A stretch of 63,011 bases of DNA from assembly GCA_900548365.1 (NCBI GenBank), contig URKM01000006.1, forward strand, positions 1-63,011, written 5' to 3'. Shown here in pieces: positions 16,806-25,291 of this stretch. Under the pieces are notes generated by a model that was given only the letters and a program-made list of their open reading frames with translations, was not told the origin of the DNA and searched no databases. Source of the stretch: an uncultured Collinsella sp. Lineage in GTDB: Bacteria > Actinomycetota > Coriobacteriia > Coriobacteriales > Coriobacteriaceae. Position 1 is the first letter of the stretch; each line of letters begins with the position of its first letter. A program made the translations under genes and the position numbers.

Positions 16806-18002
16806 CTAGGAGCGCAGGCGGGTCAGCAGCTCGGAGACGATCTCCATGCAGTCGCCCACCACGCGATAGTGGGCCGATGAGAACACGGGGGCATCCGGGT
16901 CGTCGTTCACCGCGATGACGGTCTGCGCGCCCGCGGTGCCCGCGACGTGCTGGATGGCGCCCGAGACGCCCAGGCTGAGCAGCACGCGCGGCGCCACCGC
17001 CACGCCGGTCTGACCCACCTGGTGCCACGGGTCGAGCCATCCCGCCTCGACGATGGGCCGCGTGCAGCCGAGCTTCGCGCCCATGGCATCCGCCAGCTCC
17101 TGCACGACCGCCAGGTTCTTTCTCGACCCGATGCCGCGGCCGACCACCACGAGCACGTCGGCATCGGTGATGCGGTCCGCATCGGCATCCGCGTCGACAT
17201 CGCGCAGGACCGCGCGCGGGACCACGTCGTCCGCCAGCTCCACGTCGACCACCTCGCCCGCCCGGCCCGCATCCGGCGCGGGGGCGGCGAAGATGCCCGG
17301 ACGGACGGTCGCCATCTGCGGGCGATGCGAAGGGCACACGATGGTCGCCATCAAATTGCCGCCGAACGCCGGGCGCGTCTGCTGCAGCAGCCCCGTCTGG
17401 CGATCGATGGAGAGCACCGTGCAATCTGCCGTGAGGCCCGTCTCCAGGCGAACGGCGACTCCAGGGGCGAGCTCGCGGCCGAACACCGTCGCTCCGTACA
17501 GGATCGCCTCGGGCCGGCGCTCGCGGGCGAGGGCGCAGATCCATTCGGCGTACACCCCGGCATCGCAGGCAGCGAAGCGCTCGTCGCGGCAACGCAGCAC
17601 CGCGTCCGCACCGGCGGCGACCAGGGCGCCGGCGTCGTCGCGGCCCCCGAACCCCGCGAGCAGGGCGACCACGCGGCAGCCCCGTTCATCGGCGAGCTCC
17701 CGTGCCTTCCCCACGAGCTCGTAGGCAACGTCGAGCACGCGCCCCTCGGCATCGACCTGGGCGAACACCCATATGTCTCGATACGATGCGAGGTCGCAGA
17801 CCGAACCCGCCTCGTCGCGCTCGATGGACAGGGCGTCGACCGGACACGCCTCGACGCAGGCGCCGCACAGGATGCACGAATCGGTCACCGATGCGCGCCG
17901 CGCGCCGCGAGGCCCCTCGACCACGATGCTGGCGTTGCCGCAGGCGCGCACGCAACGCCCGCACCCGATGCACAGCTCGCGATCAACCCTCAACCCGCTC
18001 AT
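16806..18002 (-). CDS. etfA: Electron transfer flavoprotein alpha subunit with N-terminal 2[4Fe-4S] ferredoxin domain
   Basis: 398 residues. The first about 60 hold two [4Fe-4S] motifs (CIGCGRCVRACGNA and CILCGACVEACPVDA), followed by an EtfA body with the FAD-binding part VVVGRGIGSRKNLAVVQEL and WLDPWHQVGQTG. Ferredoxin-domain EtfA proteins occur in flavin-based electron-bifurcating complexes, including the lactate dehydrogenase complex of acetogens. The start overlaps the EtfB stop (ATGA). It is last in the LDH-EtfB-EtfA operon and probably forms a cytoplasmic complex with both partners. A small GC hairpin without a U-tract follows at 16782-16800. Confidence 0.93.
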   Translation of the reverse strand: MSGLRVDRELCIGCGRCVRACGNASIVVEGPRGARRASVTDSCILCGACVEACPVDALSIERDEAGSVCDLASYRDIWVFAQVDAEGRVLDVAYELVGKARELADERGCRVVALLAGFGGRDDAGALVAAGADAVLRCRDERFAACDAGVYAEWICALARERRPEAILYGATVFGRELAPGVAVRLETGLTADCTVLSIDRQTGLLQQTRPAFGGNLMATIVCPSHRPQMATVRPGIFAAPAPDAGRAGEVVDVELADDVVPRAVLRDVDADADADRITDADVLVVVGRGIGSRKNLAVVQELADAMGAKLGCTRPIVEAGWLDPWHQVGQTGVAVAPRVLLSLGVSGAIQHVAGTAGAQTVIAVNDDPDAPVFSSAHYRVVGDCMEIVSELLTRLRS

Positions 18003-18796
18003 ACGCCCATCTCCTTCAACAGGGCCGCCAGGGCGTCCGCCTGCTCGGCGACCGTACCGGCTATGGAAACCGCCTCGGCGGCGCGCTCCGGGACGAACGA
18101 GCGAACCACCTGAGTGGGAGAACCCGCCAATCCGATGCGCGCCGGATCGGCGCCGACGTCGCCGGCGGACAGCACGGGGATATCGACGGCCCGCGCCGCG
18201 CGGATACCCGCGATGCTCGCCATCCTCAGATAGGCGACGTCCTTCGTCACCGTCAAGACGGCCGGCAGGGGCAGCTCCGCCACGGCCTCGCCGCCGTCCA
18301 CCTCGCGGCGCACCGCCACCGTGCGCCCATCCGCCCCGAGCAGCTCGGTTACGCCGGACGCGCACGGCATGCCCAGCGCGCCGGCGAGCTCGGGGCCGAT
18401 CTGGGCCGTATCGCCGTCGACCGCCATCTTGCCGCACAGCACCATGTCGGGCACGCCCAGCCTCCGGATACCGCATGCGAGCGCATGGGTCGTCGCCAGG
18501 GTGTCCGCGCCGGCGAACGCCCGATCGGAGAGCAGCAGACCGCGGTCGGCACCGCGGGCGATGCAGTCGCGCAGCAGGTCCTCGGTCGCGGGGATGCCCA
18601 TAGAGAGCACCGCTACCTCGCAGGGCAGGCCCTGCTTGCGGCGCTCGTCCTTGATGCCCAGCGCCACCTCGAGCGCCGCCGCGTCGAACGGGTTGATCAC
18701 CGCCGCGCCGCCGTCGCGAACGATGGTGTTCGTCTTCGGATCCATCTTGACCTCGGTGCTGCCGGGCACCGCTTTCACGCATACGATGATTCTCAT
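17999..18796 (-). CDS. etfB: Electron transfer flavoprotein beta subunit
   Basis: A 265-residue EtfB. The N-terminus MRIIVCVKAVPGSTEVKMDP is typical, and the conserved nucleotide-binding/interaction parts VLCGKMAVDGDTAQIGPELA and the C-terminal signature region (AVLTVTKDVAYLRMASIAG) are present. It binds the bifurcating or AMP/FAD site opposite EtfA. Both ends overlap its neighbours by 4 bp (ATGA with LDH upstream, ATGA with EtfA downstream), so the three genes are tightly coupled. Confidence 0.95.
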   Translation of the reverse strand: MRIIVCVKAVPGSTEVKMDPKTNTIVRDGGAAVINPFDAAALEVALGIKDERRKQGLPCEVAVLSMGIPATEDLLRDCIARGADRGLLLSDRAFAGADTLATTHALACGIRRLGVPDMVLCGKMAVDGDTAQIGPELAGALGMPCASGVTELLGADGRTVAVRREVDGGEAVAELPLPAVLTVTKDVAYLRMASIAGIRAARAVDIPVLSAGDVGADPARIGLAGSPTQVVRSFVPERAAEAVSIAGTVAEQADALAALLKEMGV

Positions 18797-20409
18797 GCCC
18801 GCTCCTCTCCGCGCGCCAGGGCATCCGGCGCATCGAGATACGCCTCATCGAACAGGTTGCCCCGCCCCAGCCGCCCGGCAGGATCGAGCTGCAACTTCAG
18901 CGACGCCATCTCGCGCACATGGTCTTCCCCATACATGGCCAGCAGGAAGTCGCGCTTGATCTTGCCCACGCCATGCTCCGCGGAGACGGCGCCGCCCATC
19001 GCCGTAACCTCGCGCGCCCATCCAAAAAACAGCTCCTTGCCGAGGGCGAACTCCCGCTCGTCGCGCGGGAGGATGTTCACATGCAGGTGGTTGTCGCCTA
19101 TATGGCCCCATGTCGCCGACTCGAGGCCGGCGTGAGCGATCGTGCGTCGATACAGCGCCATCACGTCATGGAGGCGCTCGTCTGGAACCGACATGTCCGA
19201 GCCCAGCTTGGTTATGCCCGGCGTGGTCCTGCGCCGCCGGTCGATACGCATGTTGACGCATTCGGGAACCGCATGCCTGAACAGCCGTTGGCGCTCGCGG
19301 TCGACATCGGTGCGCGCGACCCAGGTATCCTCCTCCCGCGCGCCCGCCCCGCGCAGCAGGGCGCCGAGCGTGCTGAGCGCCGTCATCGCCGCCCCTTCCG
19401 TCTCGCACTCGAGCTCGACGAACACGCACGCCCCGTAGGCGGTGGGAACGGCGGGAAGCGAGGCGAAGGAAGCACCCTCGCCATGGACCTCGCGCAAGAT
19501 GTCGAGCGCTTCGCCGTCGAAATACTCGAATGCGCTCGCCTCCTTCAGACGGGGGCGCGCGGCCGCAACGAAATCGAGCGCCGCCGCTTCATCGCCGAAG
19601 AAGCAGTTGACGCCCCACACCACCTGCGGAAGCGGCATCAGGACGAGTTCGACCTCGGTGATCACGCCGAGCGTCCCGTCGGATCCGATGAAGAGGTCGA
19701 GCGCATCCATATCGTCTTCGACGGCGTAGCCCGATGCGTTCTTGGTATGCGGCATCTCGTACGTCGGCAGGTCGAGGCGGATCGCGCGGCCCTGCTCGGT
19801 CGCGAGGACGAGGGCCCTGCCGTGCGCGCGCTGCTCGCCGCGGCGCAGCGACAGCGTCTCGCCGTCCGCGAGCGCGACGCGCAGCGCGCTCACGTGCGGG
19901 CGCATGGGGCCGTAGCGGTAGCTGCGGGCGCCCGAGGCGTTGCAGGCCGCCATACCGCCCACGCATGCCGAGGTCTCGGTGGGATCCGTGGGGAAGAACT
20001 GCTCAGGGGCGGCATAGAGCTCCTCGAGCGACGCGAGCGACGCCTCGTCCCAACCCGTCGCGGGGATCGTCTTCGCATGCAGGTGGCGACGGAGCTCCGA
20101 CAACACGACGCCCGGCTGCACGCGCAGGTGGAATGCGCCCGCCTCATCACGGCGAAGGCCCAGGAACGCGTTCATCTTGGAGAGGTTGAGCACGTGGCCG
20201 CCATGGGGCACCGCGCCGGCGGCCAGGCCCGTGCACGCACCCTGCACCGTCACCGGCACCGGGGGCTCGGACTCCGCCAGCACGCGGAGCTGCGCGCACA
20301 GCTCGTCTTCCGACGTGGGGAACGAGATGGTATCCGCCTCGCCCTGGGAGCGCGATTCGTCGCGCCGGTATTCATCGAATTCGGCGTTCATCGGTTTGAA
20401 TTCCTGCAT
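18793..20409 (-). CDS. FAD-linked lactate dehydrogenase (GlcD/D-LDH family), Etf partner
   Basis: 538 residues of the FAD-binding PCMH/GlcD family: FAD-binding part VTVQGACTGLAAGAVPHGG, TDPTETSACVGGMAACNASG, GSDGTLGVITEVEL, and the C-terminal substrate/FAD domain with HIGDNHLHVNILPRDERE and SAEHGVGKIKRDFL. With co-encoded EtfB and ferredoxin-domain EtfA this matches the electron-confurcating lactate dehydrogenase of Acetobacterium type, which oxidises lactate with NAD by also using reduced ferredoxin. Glycolate or another 2-hydroxyacid is possible. No lactate permease is in the window. Start at 20409 or the in-frame ATG at 20391 (20391 lies nine bases after AGGA). Confidence 0.9.
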   Translation of the reverse strand: MQEFKPMNAEFDEYRRDESRSQGEADTISFPTSEDELCAQLRVLAESEPPVPVTVQGACTGLAAGAVPHGGHVLNLSKMNAFLGLRRDEAGAFHLRVQPGVVLSELRRHLHAKTIPATGWDEASLASLEELYAAPEQFFPTDPTETSACVGGMAACNASGARSYRYGPMRPHVSALRVALADGETLSLRRGEQRAHGRALVLATEQGRAIRLDLPTYEMPHTKNASGYAVEDDMDALDLFIGSDGTLGVITEVELVLMPLPQVVWGVNCFFGDEAAALDFVAAARPRLKEASAFEYFDGEALDILREVHGEGASFASLPAVPTAYGACVFVELECETEGAAMTALSTLGALLRGAGAREEDTWVARTDVDRERQRLFRHAVPECVNMRIDRRRRTTPGITKLGSDMSVPDERLHDVMALYRRTIAHAGLESATWGHIGDNHLHVNILPRDEREFALGKELFFGWAREVTAMGGAVSAEHGVGKIKRDFLLAMYGEDHVREMASLKLQLDPAGRLGRGNLFDEAYLDAPDALARGEERA

Positions 20410-20680
20410 AGGCGCCCGTCCCCTCGCTCCCTTTATCGTGTTAAAGCGTAAGGGCAGTATGCAGCACGAATGTTTCGACTCGTTAACGCGACGATTTATG
20501 ACGGACCTGTGAAGCGAAAAATCTCGAAAAATAGCCGCTCGGACGGGCGGGCGCTCTACCCGCGGTTGTTCGGATCCTGTAAGGCCACCGGTGCCGTGCT
20601 GTAAGATTCGCCTGCTAGGCTATGCCTCCCATCGCCCGCGGAGACCCGGTACCTCCGTCGGCATGTCGCAAGGAGGTTAT

Positions 20681-20929
20681 ATGGCACTGTACCTACCGAA
20701 GCAGCATCTTGTGATCGAGGTCGTCGACGATCCGGAGAGCGCCCCCATCGACCCCGATGCCTTCCCCGAGCTGTCCGTGGCGACGGTGACCGTGGACCAG
20801 CTGGCGAACCCCCGCACGATCGGATGGTACGCCCAGCGGGCGATGGGCCATGCCCGGCGCGTGGAAGCCGCGGAGGCCCAAGGGGACGCGGAGCGGGGCG
20901 CCGAAACGGAAATGGAAGCGGCGCGCTGA
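20681..20929 (+). CDS. Small hypothetical protein
   Basis: 82 residues, MALYLPKQHLVIEVVDDPES at the start and an Ala/Glu/Arg-rich helical tail (EAAEAQGDAERGAETEMEAA). The ATG follows a near-ideal ribosome site (AAGGAGGTTAT), the main reason for calling it. No signal peptide or membrane segment. It stands alone, divergent from the LDH operon. Family not recognised; the HLVIEVVDDP start recalls a nuclease-like beta strand, but too little is present to claim that. Confidence 0.7.
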   Translation: MALYLPKQHLVIEVVDDPESAPIDPDAFPELSVATVTVDQLANPRTIGWYAQRAMGHARRVEAAEAQGDAERGAETEMEAAR

Positions 20930-21241
20930 GCCGCGAAACCGCGGATGCCCGATCGAGCCGCCGGGCGGAGGGGCGAGGCACCCAAGCGGACCCGCGGTAG
21001 CGTGATCTGGCCATCAGGCGCGACAGGTTGCCCCGAAAGACAGGGTGCGCGCGCCTTAGGGCGGCGCGGGCAAACTGGCCCCATGGCTGCCGTCTAGGCC
21101 CTCATTCGGAGCAAGGCGCCCAAGCGGACCCGCGGTAGCGTGATCTAGCCATCAGGCGCGACAGGTTGCCCCGAAAGACAGGGTGCGCGCGCCTTAGGGC
21201 GGCGCATCCCTGGCTTGAGGGGCAAGCTGGCCGCCTGATGG
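20930..21241. repeat. Tandem 87-bp repeat and long dnaE 3' hairpin
   Basis: Two direct copies, 20981-21067 and 21119-21205, differ at one base (TCTGG/TCTAG). The second copy is also the left half of a 111-nt hairpin, 21140-21250: GTGATCTAGCCATCAGGCG is perfectly complementary to 21232-21250, which contains the dnaE stop; inside, TTGCCCC pairs with GGGGCAA and CAGGGTGCGCGCGCC with GGGCGGCGCATCCCTG. The first copy lacks the matching right arm. No coding sequence seen. Confidence 0.85.
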
Positions 21242-24200
21242 CTAGATCACCGTGACGCGGCCGTTGGAGCCGACAATCCCCTTCACCTCAGCGATCAGCG
21301 GGATGGAGCGGGCGTTCACACGCGTGGGAATCTCGGCGCGCATGGTCTGGCCGTCGGCCTGCTCGATGAAGAGCTCGACGCGGTCGCCACCGGGGTTGGT
21401 GGCGAGCACCGTGGCCAAACGCGACATGTTGCTCTGCGTGAAGCGCGAGCTGGGCACCATGACCTCGAAGACCTTGGGCCGGTTGGTCTCCTCGTTGAGC
21501 TCGAGCGGCAAGATCTCCTGCGCGATGATCTGGTCGCCGCGATCGGAGCGCTCGAGCTTGCCGTGGACGCGGATGAAGGCGTCGGACAGCACGGCGCCCG
21601 TCTCGGGATCCGTCTCGCCATATAGGCAGCTCTCGGCAGCCTTGTACGTCTTGGGGAAGACCACGACCGTGGCCTCGCCTTCCATATCCTCGAGCGTGAC
21701 GATGGCCATGGGGTCGCCGTTCTTGGTGACGCGTTTGGAGACCTCGGAGACCATGCCCGCGAACCAGAAGGGCTTGCCCTCGGGGATCTCCTGGTTGATG
21801 GTGCCCTCGCCGCCTGGAGCCATGGTCTCGTAGCCGGTATCGATCTGCGAGAGCGTGAACTCGCGGGCCTTGCCGAGCGCGTACTCGTAGGGGCGCAGGG
21901 GATGGTCCGAGACGTAGATGCCCAGGACCTCGCGCTCCTGCGAGAGCTTCATGTGGCGGTCCCACTCGTTGCCGTCGGGCTCGGGGATCACGACCTCGAA
22001 GCCCGAGCCCTCGACGTCGCCGAAGACGTCGAACAGCGACGTCTGGCCGCTCGCGCGGTCCTTCTGGCGCTTGGTGGCGGCATCGATGATGTTCTCGGGG
22101 TTCGCCTTGTCCACGAAGTGCATGAGCTGACGGCGCGGATACCCGGTGGCATCGAAGGCGCCTGCCTTGATAAGGGCCTCGATGACGCGGCGGTTGGCCT
22201 GGCTCGAGTCGACGCGGTCGACGAAGTCGTGCAGGTTCTTGTACGGTCCGTTCGCCTCGCGTTCGTCGATGATCGCCTGGGCGACGCCCTCGCCCACGCC
22301 GCGGATGCCCGCCAGACCGAAGCGCACGCCCTCGGTCGTCGCGGTGAACTCCTTGCCGGACTCGTTGACATCCGGCGGCAGGACCGCGATGCCGTCGTGG
22401 CGGCACGCGGAGACGTAGTGCACGATCTTGTCGGTCTTGCCCGTATAGGAGGTGAGCACGGCGGCCATGTACTCGTTGGGGTAATGGGCCTTCAACCAGG
22501 CGGTCTGCATGACCAGGATGGCGTAGCCGGCGGAGTGCGACTTGTTGAACGCGTAGGACGCGAACTCGAGAACGTCGTCCCAGATGCGCTGGGCGGTCTC
22601 GCGCTTGTAGTTGTTGCGCTCCGCACCGTTCATCCAGTGGTCGTAGATGGTCTCGTCCTCGCCGTCGGACCACTTGAAGACCTGGTCCGTGAGCATCTTG
22701 ATCTTCTTCTTCGCAACGGGCTTACGGATACGGGAGTCCGATTCGCCCTTGGAGAAGCCGCACATCTCGACCGAGATGAGCATAACCTGCTCCTGGTAGA
22801 CCATGGTGCCGTAGGTCTCGCCCAGGATGCCGTCGAGGCGCGGGTCGTAGGAGACCGCGGGCTCCTTGCCGTTCATGCGGTTGATGTAGCTCGTGACCAT
22901 GCCGGCGCCCAAGGGGCCCGGGCGGTACAGGGCGATCAGAGCGACCACGTGCTTGTACTCGGTGGGCTTCATGTTCTTGATGGTGGCCGTCATGCCCGCG
23001 GACTCGACCTGGAAGACGCCCGCGGTGCGGCCCGCGCTCATGAGCTCGAAGATCTTGGGATCGTCGAAGGGAATCTTGTCCGGGTCGATATCGATGCCGT
23101 AGTTCGCCTTGATGTTGGCCTTGGCCTTCGAGATGACCGTGAGGGTGCGCAGGCCCAGGAAGTCCATCTTGAGCAGGCCCATGTCCGCAACGGTATGGCC
23201 TTCGTACTGGGTGATCTCGACGCCGCCCTTGGTATCGAGCTTGGTGGGCACGTGCTCGTTCACCGCGTCGCGGCAGATGAGGACCGCGCACGCGTGCACG
23301 CCCTCGCCGCGTGTCAAGCCCTCGATGGAGAGCGCGGTGTCGATGATGCGCCGGGCGTCGTCGTCCTGGCGGTAGGCGTCGGCGAAGTCCGGGCTGTAGA
23401 GGTCCTCCTTGCCCGGCTGCTTCTCGAGCACCTGCTTGAGCTTCACACCCGGATCGGCCGAGACCATCTTGGACAGGCGCTGGCCCATGTAGACGGGGTA
23501 ATCCAGCACGCGCGCGGCGTCGTTGATGGCCTGCTTGGCCTTGATGGTGGAGTACGTGATGACGTGGGTGACCTTCTCGGGGCCATAGAGCTGTCGAACA
23601 TGCTCGATGACCTCGAGGCGCCGCTCATCGTCGAAGTCCATATCGATATCGGGCATCTCGGTACGTTCGGGAGAGAGGAACCTCTCGAACATGAGGCCGT
23701 TCGATAGCGGGTCGAAGGTGGTGATGTCCATGGCGTAGGCGACGAGCGCGCCCGCGGCCGAGCCACGGCCGGGGCCGACGCCGATGCCGTTTTGCTTGGC
23801 CCAGCGCACGTACTCCGCGACGATGAGGAAGTAGGCCGCGAACCCCTTGTCGCAGATGACCTTGTATTCGAACTCGAAGCGCTCGCGGATGTCGACGCCG
23901 TTGATCTCTCGTCCGTCCCAGTCGTCGCCGTAGCGCAGGGCGAGGCCCACCTCGCACTCGCGACGGAACTGGCTCTCGTGCGTCTCGCCCTCGTCGAGCA
24001 GCGGGTAGTTGGGCAGGATGATGCTGTCCCAGTCGAGCTCGACGTCGCATTTCGCGGCCAGCTCGACCGTGTTGTCGCACGCCTCGGGGCAGTACGGGAA
24101 CATCGCGCGCATCTCGTCTTCGGTCTTCATGTAGAACTCGGAGCCCTGCATGCGCATGCGGTTGGGGTCGTCCACCTTGGAGTTCATGCCGATGCACATC

Positions 24201-25048
24201 ATGACGTCCTGGATGGGGGCGTCGTCGCGCGTAAGGTAGTGGAAGTCGTTGGTGGCGATGACCTTGACGCCGATCTGCTTCGCGATCTCAATGAGCTGGC
24301 GGTCCATCTGCTCGTCGGTCATGCCGGAGTCGGTGGTGATGCCGTGCTCCTGGATCTCGATGTAGAAGCTGCCGGGCTCGAAGAGGTCGCGGAAGGTCTC
24401 GGCCCACTGAAGGGCCGACGCCATGTCGCCGCGGTCGATGCACTTGGGGATGATGCCGGCGATGCACGCCGAGCTGGCGATAAGGCCCTCGCGGTGGCGG
24501 CGCAGGTTGTCCAGGGTGACGCGCGGCTTGTAGTAGAAGCCGTCGACCGCGGCCTCCGACACCGTCTGCATGAGGTTGACGTAGCCCTGCTCGTTGCGGG
24601 CGAAGAGCACCATGTGGTAGAGCTCGGGCTTGCGGTCGCGCGCGAGCGTGTCGTCCGGGGTGAAATAGACCTCGCAGCCGAAGATGGGCTTGATGACCAG
24701 GGGCGGCTTGGTGGAGTCGAGTCTGCCCTCGGCATCCCAGGCGGCCATGTCCTTCTGGAACTGAGCGTACGCGCGCGGGTCGGCCTCGGGATCGGGCTGC
24801 TCGAGCTCGTCGCGGCGCCCCTTCTCGAGGAACGACTTATCGTGGCTCCAGGTCTTATACTCGGGCGTCCCATGGTTGATGGCGTCGCAGGCCAGGCCGA
24901 GCTCGGGGATACCGTACATGTAGCCGTGGTCGGTGAGCGCCACCGCCGGCATGCCGAGGTCGACCGCGCGCTTGACCATATCCGAGATACGGGTCGCGCC
25001 GTCGAGCATCGAGTACTCGGAGTGGTTGTGTAGGTGGACGAATGCCAT
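21242..25048 (-). CDS. dnaE: DNA polymerase III alpha subunit
   Basis: 1268 residues, the main replicative polymerase of the DnaE type. Order: PHP domain (HLHNHSEYSMLDG at residues 4-16, VALTDHGYMYG), palm with catalytic aspartates in PDIDMDFDD (about 464-472), finger/beta-binding region with AYAFNKSHSAGYA (ASYAFNKSHSAGY), a helix-hairpin-helix, and an OB-fold near the C-terminus (MVSEVSKRVTKNGDPMA). ATG at 25048 starts the family's usual MAFVHLHNHSEYS; GGAG lies ten bases upstream. The stop codon is inside the arm of a long hairpin (21140-21250). Single gene, no partners adjacent. Confidence 0.97.
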   Translation of the reverse strand: MAFVHLHNHSEYSMLDGATRISDMVKRAVDLGMPAVALTDHGYMYGIPELGLACDAINHGTPEYKTWSHDKSFLEKGRRDELEQPDPEADPRAYAQFQKDMAAWDAEGRLDSTKPPLVIKPIFGCEVYFTPDDTLARDRKPELYHMVLFARNEQGYVNLMQTVSEAAVDGFYYKPRVTLDNLRRHREGLIASSACIAGIIPKCIDRGDMASALQWAETFRDLFEPGSFYIEIQEHGITTDSGMTDEQMDRQLIEIAKQIGVKVIATNDFHYLTRDDAPIQDVMMCIGMNSKVDDPNRMRMQGSEFYMKTEDEMRAMFPYCPEACDNTVELAAKCDVELDWDSIILPNYPLLDEGETHESQFRRECEVGLALRYGDDWDGREINGVDIRERFEFEYKVICDKGFAAYFLIVAEYVRWAKQNGIGVGPGRGSAAGALVAYAMDITTFDPLSNGLMFERFLSPERTEMPDIDMDFDDERRLEVIEHVRQLYGPEKVTHVITYSTIKAKQAINDAARVLDYPVYMGQRLSKMVSADPGVKLKQVLEKQPGKEDLYSPDFADAYRQDDDARRIIDTALSIEGLTRGEGVHACAVLICRDAVNEHVPTKLDTKGGVEITQYEGHTVADMGLLKMDFLGLRTLTVISKAKANIKANYGIDIDPDKIPFDDPKIFELMSAGRTAGVFQVESAGMTATIKNMKPTEYKHVVALIALYRPGPLGAGMVTSYINRMNGKEPAVSYDPRLDGILGETYGTMVYQEQVMLISVEMCGFSKGESDSRIRKPVAKKKIKMLTDQVFKWSDGEDETIYDHWMNGAERNNYKRETAQRIWDDVLEFASYAFNKSHSAGYAILVMQTAWLKAHYPNEYMAAVLTSYTGKTDKIVHYVSACRHDGIAVLPPDVNESGKEFTATTEGVRFGLAGIRGVGEGVAQAIIDEREANGPYKNLHDFVDRVDSSQANRRVIEALIKAGAFDATGYPRRQLMHFVDKANPENIIDAATKRQKDRASGQTSLFDVFGDVEGSGFEVVIPEPDGNEWDRHMKLSQEREVLGIYVSDHPLRPYEYALGKAREFTLSQIDTGYETMAPGGEGTINQEIPEGKPFWFAGMVSEVSKRVTKNGDPMAIVTLEDMEGEATVVVFPKTYKAAESCLYGETDPETGAVLSDAFIRVHGKLERSDRGDQIIAQEILPLELNEETNRPKVFEVMVPSSRFTQSNMSRLATVLATNPGGDRVELFIEQADGQTMRAEIPTRVNARSIPLIAEVKGIVGSNGRVTVI

Positions 25049-25224
25049 GTGCCGTTGTCTCCGATCTGATGTGCTAAAGAATCTGCTTGGGCGCGAAGCG
25101 AACGGGCGACGCACGCGTTACGCGGCCCCGCCCGCCTCGACCCTCTTTCGAACGCTACCGATTGTAACCGAGCATGCGGACATCCGTTCGTATAGAGCGA
25201 GTGCCATTCGAAAGCACCATAGAT

Positions 25225-25260
25225 AAAAAGCGCGGCCCGATTAATCTCAAGGCCGCGCTT
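25225..25260 (-). terminator. Terminator of the SLH-protein gene
   Basis: Stem AAGCGCGGCC (25229-25238) with GGCCGCGCTT (25251-25260), 12-nt loop, then TTTTTATC on the minus strand. The rest of the gap to dnaE (25049-25224) shows nothing recognisable. Confidence 0.88.
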
Positions 25261-25291
25261 CTTGTTCCTTACGTATTATCAAGCTGTCAAT

